Both the position numbers and the translations under genes were made by a program. DNA of 64,000 nucleotides from Topomyia yanbarensis (lineage: Eukaryota > Arthropoda > Insecta > Diptera > Culicidae). Positions within the stretch are counted from its first letter, which is position 1. Each line of letters opens with the position of its first letter. This document shows positions 37,440 through 49,855 of this stretch, in pieces. The notes under the pieces are model-generated. The model saw nothing but the letters and a program-made list of their open reading frames with translations. It was not told the origin of the DNA and made no database searches. Where the stretch lies: contig NC_080671.1 of assembly GCF_030247195.1 (NCBI RefSeq), forward strand, positions 70,927,412 through 70,991,411, read 5' to 3'.

Positions 37440-38200
37440 CTAGAAATTAGTGGCATGTTTCTTTTCGCTCGGGTGCTGTCAGTTCAATCGAAAACGGCAT
37501 CGAAACAGCAAGCACTCCGCGAACGTGTTGTACGGTTTTACGAAACTCATGGTCATCGTGGAAAAAAGTTTACGGTAGATCACCTTCGAAAGGAAAACGT
37601 GCCCGTGAGTTCAGTTTAACGGATCCTGGCGTGAAGCGGAATGCCGATAGCGACCGTTCGGCGAAGATAATCACGAAGAGGACGAAGGAAGCGTTGAAAA
37701 AGCTATTCGACAACCAGGACGGAACGAGATGGCTTGACGCAGGCTGAAAATATTACTGTATCCATACCTTGATTCACCGAACCCTTAAGATGGAGTACAT
37801 CATCTGTCGGAAGAAGACTCGGTCCCCCTAGTACATGGACGAGCAGATATCGATCGTGAAATCGCATTGCCGGTGGATGACAAAGAACTATCGCGGGACG
37901 TCGTTCATGCTGAACGACGAAAGTTACTTTCCGCTCTCGAAGACCCGCATTCCAGGAAATGACAGCTACTATTCCAGCGACAAATCGGCGACACCCCCCG
38001 AAGTAATTTGATGGAAATTACGTCTTCTGGCCGGACAAGGCATCTTCCTATTACGCCAAAAAGACGCTGGAGTATCTTGAGCAGAAAAGATACCGTACGT
38101 GCCGAAAGAAAGGAACCCGACCAACTTGCTCCAGTGCCATCTCATTGAGGATTTTTTCGGCTCACTCAGTGCCCTAGTGTACAACAATAATTGGTGTGTT
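37440..38200 (+). pseudogene. Decayed mariner-type transposase, relic C
   Basis: Nearly full-length in content but broken by frameshifts and stops. In order: STASKQQALRERVVRFYETH (~37490-37550), an alternate-frame MLNDESYF with the first catalytic Asp (37908-37931), VFWPDKASSYYAKKTLEYLE with the second Asp (~38024-38085), IPYVPKERNPTN, and LIEDFFGSLSALVYNNNW (38141-38194) covering the third acidic position. All three acidic residues can be seen, but in different frames. Terminal repeats were not identified. It differs from relics A and B and resembles the DD41D-like mosquito mariners; the subfamily is inference. Confidence 0.85.
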
Positions 38201-38369
38201 TTTTCTATTCTGCTTCATTAGTCTCTTGCTTTTTTGCATCTATTAGTTTGCTTTTCTTTACACTTCTGATCAAGCTCTTTGTATCTTTTTTTTTTCTTTA
38301 TTGGGAATGTTATGATTCCTTTTATTAGTATATACCTACTATACACTATCTGTACTCAAATAGGTACAC

Positions 38370-40000
38370 ACGCTCGTGTCCTTCGCGATAACACAAACGT
38401 GGTCACAAACACGACTATGCAATTGCAATAATCCACACATAATTACACCCACGATTCCGCCAACATGAAATCATCCCGGTAGTTAAGTAAACGTAGCACC
38501 TTTAAACTTTCAAAGGCGGTCTCAAACATTAACCCACCACTCGCGCGTTCATGAAACGGTCACGTCCGGAAGTCTTACCTCGGTCCTAGCAATTTGGACT
38601 AATGCTTTCAGTTGAACGAATTCAAACGTGACTCTCATATTCACTAAACAACACGTTCCATGGTGACATGACCTGGAACTCCTGGGGAAACGGACTCTCT
38701 TCTACCATCTGTACCATACACTAAAAATTAAGCATCAGATTCACGGTCCGCGCGCGATCTTTCAAGAATACACGCTACATCATTATAAAATCGAAATTAT
38801 ACTCGCGAAGTCACATTCACGCGACAAAAACGTTAATATACAAATGCTTGAGCCTTTCGCGACCATTCACGGCACTTACACCCGCGATCTCGTAAATAAG
38901 ATAACATCCCGGTGATAAAGTGAATATCTCAGCTCCCATAAATTTTCAAACGCGGTCTCAAGCGTGAACCTAAAAACTCCCGCGGTCGCACGATCATGAA
39001 TCGGTCACTTCCGTATGTTTCTATCCTTGATATCAGCAGACTAAGTCCACGCCTCCAATTAGACCAATTAAAAAAAGAAAGCTCTCATATAGACTGGACA
39101 CCAAGCTACATGGCGACATGACCGGGGATTCTAGTGGTATGGGGTAACTTACTCTCTGTAAGAATATGAATTGTACACCGAAAACTATCAGAATGAAGGT
39201 CCGCGTGACCGTCCAAGAACGCACGCGTATATAGGAATGGCCACACGGTTACAAAATCCAGTTTTGTACACGCGAAGTCACATGCACGCGAGCACACGTG
39301 ACAAACACGTTAACATACGAACGCTTAAGCCCTTCGCGATTAACAACGCACACCTACGCCCGCGATCGCGCAAGCTTAGTAACACCCCGGTAATAAGGTA
39401 AACGTTTTAGCACTTACGAAGTTTCAAACGTGAACCTACAAACGCCCTTCACGATCAATTCCGGAAACCATTACCCTCTGTCCTAATAACTTAGGTTCAT
39501 GCATTCATTAGGACCAATCAAAAAGTAATGCTCATATCCACTAGACAACACGTTCCATGGCGACATGTCCGGGAACTCTAGTGATATGGAAGGTCTCACT
39601 TTCTTCTAGCGTCTGAGCCGTACACCAAAAATAAAGTATTAGATTCACGGTCCGCGCGCGATCAACCAAGAACACACGCGAATGTACGAAAGGCACACGG
39701 TTATAAAATAGAATTTATTCAGGCGAAGTTACATACACGTTAGCACACGCGACATACAAACGCACACGCGATCGAACACGTTGACGTACAAATGCTCAAA
39801 TCCTTCGCCATGATTCACGCGATCACGAAGTCCCTGCACTCGCACAGACCTGAACCGCACAATGAATATCACATTCAGTATCACGGCCCGCTATAATTGG
39901 CCTAAAGCAGTGTTTTATTGGGCGCCACTGCCTGTCTCGTCTGCAAATTGTAGTGTGTGATTCTGACGGGGAGCCCTTCAGAACCTAGCTCTACAGCTCC
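38370..40000 (-). repeat. Satellite-bearing repeat element, copy C (inverted)
   Basis: Reverse complement of copy A. Monomer landmarks 'CCTTTCGCGA' near 38850 and 'CCCTTCGCGAT' near 39330, and a third near 39800, give ~0.47-kb spacing. The terminal block at 39860-40000 contains 'TCACGGCCCGC' and 'GACGGGGAGCCC', matching 1806-1985. The orientation is opposite to copy A, about 37 kb away. No protein is encoded. Confidence 0.75.
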
Positions 40001-40059
40001 AGAGAGAACCTAGCGCTACAGCTCCAGTAAAAAAAGAAAAAAATGGGTTTTCATTGGAG

Positions 40060-40400
40060 GTGAGAATGGGCTTTTGAGTGGAATAATGATTGTGATTTCG
40101 GATTAAAATTGAGATATAGATTGGATTTGGATCTAGGATTAAGATTTTGATGGGTATAGAGGTGTGGATTGAGATTGGAAGCGGGCTAAAAGTTGGGAAT
40201 AATATAGAAAATTATATTGGAATTAAGATTTGCATTGGGATTCGAATGAGTGTTGATTAGAGATGGGGTTGGGAATGAAATTGAAAATGGGAATTCGGAT
40301 TGGGATTGGGAATGCAGTTGGGATTCGAATTATGTATTGAGAACTGGTTAAATATATCAGTTGAGATTGGAAATGAGTCTAAGATTAGATTATAATTATA
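40060..40400. repeat. Degenerate GGGATT-type tract
   Basis: Irregular 'GGGATTGGGAATG' and 'GAGATTGG' units, the same texture as 37215-37345. With that tract it brackets mariner relic C and satellite copy C. Confidence 0.6.
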
Positions 40401-43400
40401 CATTACACATTACTCTCCTGTCGAGCCTTATGACCCTTTTCCTGTGAATTCATTGTTCGGTATACGGTTTCTCTGGAGCCTAATACCATTATCACTTTCG
40501 TTTTTAAATTATCTCTATCAAGTAACAAATTGCCTATTACGAAGTTTGTTCAAAGGCAACAATAACCGCTTGACGATTGAAACGTTTAACTCTTTAGCTG
40601 ATCGTACATTTTAAAAGGCTTTTTGAAAACTGTTATGGGTGCCAAATTTTATGGTTAATATGTTTCGACACATTAAACCTAATTTCAAGTGTTCATATTT
40701 TAAATACCATTTAAGTCCTTAATTATATCTCGTGGTTTACATCATGCCGAAAATGCCACTCTCGTAAATCGCCTATAGTTAATGCCGCTCTCAATCAGCC
40801 ATCCCTATATCTTCGCTGCAACACCCAGCGCATGCTGCCGTAGAGGAGCGACAACCGCCACGCAAAACGGTGAGCAGTATGCACCAACCAACTACTCTAG
40901 CATCACCCCATTGCCATCCAACCGAATAATTATAAAGCTCTGTCTCCGTAAAATTTTAATTTCCATTTTAATTTCCATTCCGCAGAGCGGCATTCCAAAT
41001 TTTTTAATTCCCTGTTTCTAGCATGAAACATAATTGTTCCCGCAGTTTCAGTACAGTACAGTACACAAAAAACACACACCTTTGTCGCCAGTTGGGGATG
41101 GGGCTTCCGTTATATCTCTCTCTCTCTCTCTGCTCTGTGCTCTGTACCCACTGTCTCGTAACGCTATGTCAAACACACGAACCGCACACAAAAAAGAAAA
41201 ACTCGGTGGTGCACGCGTGAATTACAGTTTCCATTCACTGGAGCATGTGTTTTAAAAAAAGACCCCTATTTAATCACTCGAACTGTTTGCTGCCATACGA
41301 TAAGCAGAGCACGGAGTTTTCCACTTGAAAACCTTTGGTGAATTACTGTCCCGCAGTCGTCGTTAATCTGTCGCCAAAAACCTGTACTAACTCCGTTTAG
41401 TCAATCAAACTTCAGCCCGGCGTTGGTGCGTAGGTCTGTGTGGATATGCTTTTTTTTGACATCGCCTAAAATGGGGCTGAGGCCCTGTGTGACCGACGCA
41501 ACCAATCAAATGACCGTTGGGTAGGAAATTTCTGATTTTGCTCTGGCCATCAATCAATAGCAAATAGGTGCAAAGTTCATCAATTGTGTTATCTGATATT
41601 CGAAGGGTTGATTGATGAAAAGCTAACTTCGATGAGCACGGATTGGATTTCGCTGATTCTCTATCGATATGTAGTTTGTTAACATTTATCATATTTCGCC
41701 TGAACATAAATCATTCCCGGGAGGATTGACTTGTTGGCGAAACATTCCTGCAGATTTGTATAGTTTCGTTCTCGTCAGTATCGAACGGAATTATTCAGTT
41801 CGCAGAATTTTTTATGCTTTCTAAAGTAATAAAATTCTGAACAGAAAGAAACAACACATTGTTGCGTTGATACCTTTTTCGCTCGTTTAAAATTGATTAA
41901 CCATAAATTTTCTACCGTCCCGAGAGACTAGAATAAACTCGCCAAAAACATCTCGAAACGGTTTGAAAACAATTCCAATTGCTATGAGAGGGATAGACCC
42001 ATAATCGTAGGCCTCCAGCGTGAATTCCACTTTATTATTCGCTTCATTACAGCGGCTAAATGGCTCAAGTTAACAAATTATCTAACAAACTTTGCAGCTA
42101 TTTTTCAGACATGATTGATATCACTTTTGTTGCTCTCGCTCAGCAGGTTTAATGGTTTTTATGATTCCCAGGTGTTCCGTTCTACGAAGTGTCCAGAACA
42201 AGAAAAAAAACACTAGAGGGTCAAGTTCTTGCGTCAGCCTAGAAACCATCCCGGCATCCTGTCGAGGATCAAACGATAAATCATATCCGTGGTTTTGTGG
42301 TAAATTTAATTTGCACATCAATTTTTCTGTTGCTCCGCGATACCTCATTTTCCCGCGCTTCGTGAATTCTGATTCTCGCGTGCTAAATCGAGTCAGTCTG
42401 GTAGGTACTGAACCGGCACGAACCTTCAGTGGGTGGTTTGTTACGGTGGGAATGATTTACATTGATTGCTTTTCGCTAGGTTTCGAATATCCGTGTGGGG
42501 GTGGGGGTTGGAAAAAAAATATGGCAGAGGCTCCACCAGATCCGCCATCACCTCAACACCAGCAACCAACGTGATAATGGTTGTCAACCACATGAGCCAT
42601 TTCTGTCGCTGTTCCGGATGGGCGGTGATAACAACAAATTTGAGAGAGGGATAAAAAATCGACAACGACTAATACTAGCTCGGCCGTGTACTGGTGGCAA
42701 TTTTACGGGATCGAATACCAAGATAAATGATATTAAATATTTTCATTGATTTATGGTTTCATCGCTTTCCGGCGGCATGAGAGGAATTTGCAATCTGCCT
42801 ATAGGATAAGGATGAAAATTTGGAATTTATCGGGGAGATTACTGGGGATATGGGATATCTTGTTTTATTGAGAGATGATTGGTTTTTGTCAGAAAACGAG
42901 GAATGATTTTGTGCATGAATCAAAGAATGATGATGTGTGAATGTACTTGTTTTAAGAGCTACTTATTGTAATGTTATCAAAAATGGTTTTAAGCATTTTG
43001 TTACTTATAAGACAGTTACGTGGTAATTTTTAATGGAGTGCTTCCCTCATTTCGAGGTGAAATTTGAGATCAATATTTTCAATTATTTTTTACAATTAAT
43101 ATAACAACAAACCTACCGTAAAAATTTAAATTCTATTGTGTTTGGTTCAATTGAATCTTCGGCTAGAGTGCCACAATTTTCTCACTTCAGTATGAACTCA
43201 AGCTTTGATCAGATATAGCTGGCGTCACACTGGTTACGCAGCTTCTGAGCTAAACATTTTTGAAAAACTCATCGATCAGAAAAATGATTTTACACAGTAA
43301 AACGGATCTACACATCAAGAAATTTCACTTTTAATTTCAGTATCATTTTCGCTATACGGGTGACATATACACATATATTTCGCATTGACATTTTTCAGAG

Positions 43401-43590
43401 TCTGAATCGGTTTGACGAATAATCGCGAAACTACTGATTTTGTATGCCAACATAGGTACAACGTACTCGATAAATAGTATCCGGAATCATTTGAAAAGTC
43501 ACGAGTATCCCTCGGATAGCGCCGCTTTTAAGATATCATTTCATATCTTCTCTCTTACTCTATTTCTCGCTCCTTCTCTCTCTCTCCTTT
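40401..43590. other. Mostly unique sequence, no gene recognised
   Basis: Composition is closer to 40-45% GC around 41000-42750. A (TC)n stretch lies at 41115-41132. The longest frames (140 codons at 42152-42574 plus, 100 codons at 41405-41707 minus) show no motif, and neighbouring frames overlap on both strands. It could belong to an intron or flank of a gene outside the window. Confidence 0.4.
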
Positions 43591-43595
43591 CTCTA

Positions 43596-43825
<230 letters not shown>

Positions 43826-43875
43826 CCACTCTCTCTATCTCTCTTCCTCTCTCCATCTACCTATTAATCTATTTC

Positions 43876-43876
<1 letters not shown>

Positions 43877-43923
<47 letters not shown>
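43877..43923. repeat. (TC)n microsatellite
   Basis: Pure CT dinucleotide run of ~46 bp, close to the left flank of the foldback element. Confidence 0.95.
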
Positions 43924-43924
<1 letters not shown>

Positions 43925-44951
43925 ATATCAGTTACTAATCCTAAGTCTTGTGTTTGTTTTTTGTTTCCAGGTTTTAGTCACCGTTCATGAATGTTGTCGT
44001 TTTTAGTTGATATTTTTCGGTGATAATTTATTTAAAAACACAGTTTACCGTTAACGTTTCAGCCTACTTTTGTATTTCCTTTCAGCCATCCTCAAAATTA
44101 TTACCCAAGCGGGTCTTGCCACCGCTGGGGGAAATCAAATTTAAACTTTTGATTTCCCCCAGCGCACAGTGGTCCAGATCGCTAATTTAGGAGAAATTTT
44201 TACTTTCTGACAAACCTGTATAATTTAGCCGTATCATGTCTTAGGATGAATTTGTGTACTTTAGAAGATGCTTCTTTTTATTGGAATAGTTATTAGGGTG
44301 GTTCTAATTTATCTAAAATACGAAAATAAACTTTTTACTGATGAAAGATAGAGCTCCACAGTCTTCCACAAAGTTGTAAAGTAACTTATTTTGAATAAAT
44401 TTGTTGAACATATTAAAGCTCTATCTCTTTTAGTTTTTGTTATACAAGAAATTTAAAAAAAAGATTAGGGTGTTCCTGAAAAAAACGTTTTTTTAGTATA
44501 ACTTTCGTATCTTTTACTTTTTGTTAACACAACCTTTGAACAGCTTATTGAAAACTTCAAGCCGAGTATTTTTCTCCATGACACCGAAGGTCTAACTTTT
44601 TTCTTTAAAAAGTTATGGACACTTTTCGTTAAAAAATAGCCTATTTCAAGGCTCAATATCGCTGATGCGGGCACCTAAAATTGAATTCTGTTTCCACCAC
44701 ATGAAAGACCATACTTATTAGTATATTTGAGCAAAAATTGGCGAATACGATATTTTTTTAAAATTTGCAATTTAGATTTAAAGTTTGTAGTTTTGCAGGT
44801 TCAACGCATTAAAGCATTTACACACATATCGTTGTATTATGAAAAAAGCCACTTTCAAATATCATTCTCTCATCGCAGCAAGCTTTGCATAAGTGAAACG
44901 ACTGTCAAAAAAGGTTTCTGATTTTATTCGTTTTAAATAAAACTAGTAAAT

Positions 44952-45116
44952 ATGGATATTAGTCGAAGAGAGTTGGCGAATTTGCTTATTGCTGGTAAAA
45001 AGACAGATGAACTGCTTAAGTTCATTACAAGTAGTAATCCAAATGTAAAATTGAGACTTGTTAATGTTCGAAAGAAATTTTATATTTTGTTAAAACAACC
45101 TTTGAACAGCTTTTAG
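44952..45116 (+). pseudogene. 54-codon open frame in the foldback arm
   Basis: Begins MDISRRELANLLIAGKKTDE and continues with LLKFITSSNPNVKLRLVNVRKK before a stop. The mirrored copy is at 46132-46296 on the minus strand, upstream of the spacer frame. The amino-acid mix looks coding (charged, few repeats) until about codon 42, and a possible 5' splice site (AAT/GTAAAA) follows 'SSNPN'. It may be the N-terminal exon of the transposon protein whose end is in the spacer; this is inference. Confidence 0.45.
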
Positions 45117-45515
45117 AAAACTTCAATCCACGTTTTTTCATAACTCTGAAAGTCTAACTTTATACTTTCAAAAGTTATGGAAACTTTTCGCTCATAAATA
45201 GCCCTTTTTCAAATGTCATTATCTCTGATTGGGGCAAATAAAAGTAAGTTCGGATTGAACCATAGAAAAGAACATACTTTTAAGTATATTTGAGCAAAAA
45301 TTGGAAAATATTATTTTTTTTAAGCATGTAATTTAAAATTTACTAACCAAAGTTTTAAATTTTATCGCATAGCGACATAAAAGAAATTGCCTAAAGCCTT
45401 TGTATTTCCTTTTCTGTTTTGCTTACATATCAACAATACTGAATGTGTTCATTAAAAATAATTTGGCTATGACAACAATTTATGATTTATATAAGGAGAA
45501 TTTATTCAATGCCAA

Positions 45516-45848
45516 TTAATTCAAAAGTAGATGCATTGCATTTTCAGGTATATCCAGCGGTGCTCGTTGAATTCGACGTTTACATTTAAGAGAAATTATA
45601 GGATCTGATGAAACAAGAAGTCTCTTGAAAACGTCATCAAGATTGACGAGTCGATCGAATTTGCGTGCGTGGAATTCTCGGAATCTGCGAATACTTTTAT
45701 TCCTGGTTTCTTGAACTTCTTCACTGCACATACCTACTGGCAGCATGTTATGTTGAATAATGCTTGTAATTGTTGTCATAGCCAAATTATTTTTAATGAA
45801 CACATTCAGTATTGTTGATATGTAAGCAAAACAGAAAAGGAAATACAA
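45516..45848 (-). CDS. C-terminal part of a probable transposon-encoded protein
   Basis: 110-codon frame whose last ~87 codons fill the foldback spacer. The informative part reads MLPVGMCSEEVQETRNKSIR, then FREFHARKFDRLVNLDDVFK, then RLLVSSDPIISLKCKRR, and ends PENAMHLLLN. The 'LP.G..SEE.QE.RNK' and 'RLL..SDP.IS' blocks resemble the tail of a multi-copy family of uncharacterised, probably transposon-derived proteins in arthropods and cnidarians (from memory, not searched). A TAA stop is followed within ~10 bp by AATAAA (about 45500-45505, minus sense), so this looks like a true 3' end of a gene. The first ~23 codons are arm sequence and may be intron. No catalytic residues can be named. Confidence 0.6.
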   Translation of the reverse strand: MYFLFCFAYISTILNVFIKNNLAMTTITSIIQHNMLPVGMCSEEVQETRNKSIRRFREFHARKFDRLVNLDDVFKRLLVSSDPIISLKCKRRIQRAPLDIPENAMHLLLN

Positions 45849-48268
45849 AGGCTTTAGGCAATTTCTTTTATGTCGCTATGCGATAAAATTTAAAACTTTG
45901 GTTAGTAAATTTTAAATTACATGCTTAAAAAAAATAATATTTTCCAATTTTTGCTCAAATATACTTAAAAGTATGTTCTTTTCTATGGTTCAATCCGAAC
46001 TTACTTTTATTTGCCCCAATCAGAGATAATGACATTTGAAAAAGGGCTATTTATGAGCGAAAAGTTTCCATAACTTTTGAAAGTATAAAGTTAGACTTTC
46101 AGAGTTATGAAAAAACGTGGATTGAAGTTTTCTAAAAGCTGTTCAAAGGTTGTTTTAACAAAATATAAAATTTCTTTCGAACATTAACAAGTCTCAATTT
46201 TACATTTGGATTACTACTTGTAATGAACTTAAGCAGTTCATCTGTCTTTTTACCAGCAATAAGCAAATTCGCCAACTCTCTTCGACTAATATCCATATTT
46301 ACTAGTTTTATTTAAAACGAATAAAATCAGAAACCTTTTTTGACAGTCGTTTCACTTATGCAAAGCTTGCTGCGATGAGAGAATGATATTTGAAAGTGGA
46401 TTTTTTCATAATACAACGATATGTGTGTAAATGCTTTAATGCGTTGAACCTGCAAAACTACAAACTTTAAATCTAAATTGCAAATTTTAAAAAAATATCG
46501 TATTCGCCAATTTTTGCTCAAATATACTAATAAGTATGGTCTTTCATGTGGTGGAAACAGAATTCAATTTTAGGTGCCCGCATCAGCGATATTGAGCCTT
46601 GAAATAGGCTATTTTTTTAACGAAAAGTGTCCATAACTTTTTAAAGAAAAAAGTTAGACCTTCGGTGTCTTGGAGAAAAATACTCGGCTTGAAGTTTTCA
46701 ATAAGCTGTTCAAAGGTTGTGTTAACAAAAAGTAAAAGATACGAAAGTTATACTAAAAAAACGTTTTTTTCAGGAACACCCTAATCTTTTTTTTAAATTT
46801 CTTGTATAACAAAAACTAAAAGAGATAGAGCTTTAATATGTTCAACAAATTTATTCAAAATAAGTTACTTTACAACTTTGTGGAAGACTGTGGAGCTCTA
46901 TCTTTCATCAGTAAAAAGTTTATTTTCGTATTTTAGATAAATTAGAACCACCCTAATAACTATTCCAATAAAAAGAAGCATCTTCTAAAGTACACAAATT
47001 CATCCTAAGACATGATACGGCTAAATTATACAGGTTTGTCAGAAAGTAAAAATTCCTCCTAAATTAGCGATCTGGACCACTGTGCGCTGGGGGAAATCAA
47101 AAGTTTAAATTTGATTTCCCCCAGCGGTGGCAAGACCCGCTTGGGTAATAATTTTGAGGATGGCTGAAAGGAAATACAAAAGTAGGCTGAAACGTTAACG
47201 GTAAACTGTGTTGTTTAAATAAATTATCACCGAAAAATATCAACTAAAAAACGACAAGTCTTGTGTTTGTTTGGGAAGACAAAATAATTTTTTTTATGCT
47301 AATTTAGATTGTAAATCAGCACAACGGTCAAAAAATACCGAAAAAGTTCATTTTTATGCTAATTTAGAGTTTTCATCACAAAAAAATTTAAAATAAAAAC
47401 ACCTGTCATATTGCATGAAAATACGAATTTCACATCAATATCCATCGATATGCAACATAAATGCATCATCATATTGGACATTAAACTACCTCAAGGACTG
47501 ATACTTAATACACTCAAAAAATAACCATTTGCAGCAAAAAAAATCTACGTATTTTATTACTGTTGATAATTGATGATCATTATTTAGTTAAAAATCATGA
47601 AATTCTTCAATTAAATTGACATATAAAGGAAAAACCTGTTTTAATCCACCTAGTGGTGCAATTGTGCCTTTTTCAATTTGTCCAAACTACGATTCCATGG
47701 CTGGTTATGTTCAATATAATGCACAGTGGTCCAGAATGTGAATTTAGAAGGAATTTTAACTTTTTGCTAAAATTAAATGACTTAGTCTTACAATATGTTT
47801 GGCAAAGTTGTTGTACTTTACAAGGCTCTTCTTTTTGTATAAACCGATGCTAGGGTGGTTCTAAATTTAGCGATATTTAAAATAGAACATTTTAACGGTT
47901 TGAGATAGAGCTTTACGGTCTTCGATGAAGTTGTACAGCAACACATTTTAAACAAATTTGCTGAAGACATGCAAGCCCTAGCTTTTATATTTTACATTGC
48001 ACGAGAAATTCAAATGTAAGCTTTAGGGTGTTTTATTTCTATAACTTTTTAAGTTTTTATTTTATGCTAAAGTACCCTTTGGACAACTTGAAGATTATTT
48101 TAGGGCGCATAATTTGCTTTAAAACACCAACTTCTTAACTTTTTTTCGTTTTAAAGTTATAAGAACTTTTATATAAAAAATATAACTTTTTCAAATAGAA
48201 TTATCTTTGATTCGGGCACTGAACATTAAATACTTTTGCTTTCATATGAAATAGCATGATTCATAGTA

Positions 48269-49282
48269 GGAGAACATGGGGAGACTTGACCAAGCACAGA
48301 ATTCTATTATCGGCTATGACGTATTGCACTAAGTTCCTAAAAAAATTCAAAAATTTTTGTATCCTTGTTTCGATCCATTAAGTTAATTTTAAAAGTTGGG
48401 AATGAAAATGCCTTTCCTTATAGAAAATATTCCGTGATTAAATTACATCATTTAACTCAATTTAATTGAGTTAAATGATGTAATTTTTAATCAAACTTTG
48501 TATGGACATATCTACTCGACTAATAATTACTTTTAAAATACCTTTATCACATCTTATTTTTTATGAAGTAGTGAACCGATTTTACATAAATCGGAACATT
48601 GGAATAGTTATTACTACAATTTGCACGACATTGAACGTAAGAACCAATGTTGGGGAGACTTGACCAAGATTTTATGGGGAGACTTGGCCAAGTGGCAATA
48701 AACTGAACAAATGTTTAAAATTTCTGATATTTACTATGCTTTGGTATCTACTGTTAATGCTAATCACGCCACAAAAAAATCCCACCTCAAACACCAATCT
48801 ACATCTTTTAGTATTAGTAATCAAAGTTAGCATTAATATGGCAAATTTCGTAACGTGTGAACATGCAGTGTAAGCTGTACAGATAATCCTTTAAAGGAAA
48901 TGCATTTAAAACATCGAAATTAATGAAACCCACCCCTTTTATATTTTTTACTGCTACCTAAGGATCTCAACAATATAGAAAAAAGGATTACAGTATGTTT
49001 TATGTCATTATTTTTTGTCCTGATTTTGAAAAATTCTCTTGGTCAAATCTCCCCAGGTCTTGGTCAAGTCTCCCCGCAGTGGGGAGACTTGACCAAAAAA
49101 AAAACGTTCACAGAAAAACTTTTATAACTTTTGCAAAAATAAATTCAAAATTCTGCAAAAAATCATGAAAACGCACAATACCTTTGCACATCATATCTCA
49201 TTGAGTTTTGAAGATTTGAAAACTTTTTTCGAAAGTTATGCAGGTTTAGCTGAAAACCTGGTCAAGTCTCCCCATGTTCCCC
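48269..49282. mobile_element. TA-flanked MITE with G-rich ends, 1014 bp
   Basis: Left end GGAGAACATGGGGAGACTTG and the right end's reverse complement GGGGAACATGGGGAGACTTG match at 19 of 20 positions and continue with GACC. TA lies at 48267-48268 and 49283-49284. Internal copies of 'GGGGAGACTTGACCA' occur near 48650, 48675 and 49080. A 23-bp perfect inverted repeat is at 48440-48487. Non-coding. Confidence 0.88.
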
Positions 49283-49855
49283 TATAGATCACCAAAAAAA
49301 TGGCAAATACGATATTTTTTATATCTTGTAATATTTACTCAAAAAATAGTTTATTTTTAGTAAAAGTATATATAACTTTCTAACGAGCGAAGCTAGAGGT
49401 TCAATATATTAAGACAAATTGTTCTACTTCAAAATATCTGGAAGTATTTCTAAAGTGATCTTAATGAAAAATCAAAACTGCAAAATTTATACAAAGAAAA
49501 CCATTTTTTAAGAAACACCCTAAATTTTTTTGGTAATTTTTTTGTAAAATGAAAAGTACACGACATAGAGTTTCAGTGTCTTCGACAATTTTTTTAAAAT
49601 TTCCTTTTTTTTTTCATTTTTCTGGAAGACAGCGAAACTCTATCTCGAACCATTAAAAAGTTAACATGTCTGTTTAAAGTTTCTGAATTAAAAAAAAATT
49701 AGATCCTCCCTACCCACTATTTAAAATTATGGAAAAGTATTGTAAAGTGCAATATTTTATCATGAAAACAAAATCACATTTTTTATATTGTTCACCGTGA
49801 AAGTAATTTAAACATATTACAAAGAGTCAATTCATGAAAAACCAAATTTTTAATA

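Larger units (their letters stand above)
43994..47255. mobile_element. Foldback element with ~1.49-kb arms and a coding spacer
   Basis: Left arm 43994-45480 is the near-identical reverse complement of 45768-47255 (positions sum to 91248 over most of the arm; 1-bp indels occur near 44035 and 44000). The unique spacer is 45481-45767. Each arm contains a 'CACAGTGGTCCAG' terminus (44165 and mirror), the same as the end of the element at 47722. A 17-bp direct repeat AAGTCTTGTGTTTGTTT flanks the unit at 43943-43959 and 47256-47272, with 34 extra bases on the left. The superfamily is uncertain. Confidence 0.88.

Noticed and set aside
47150..47260. Hammerhead ribozyme at the foldback arm end
   Set aside because: Only loose GAAAC-type motifs are visible. 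The CTGATGA core could not be placed.
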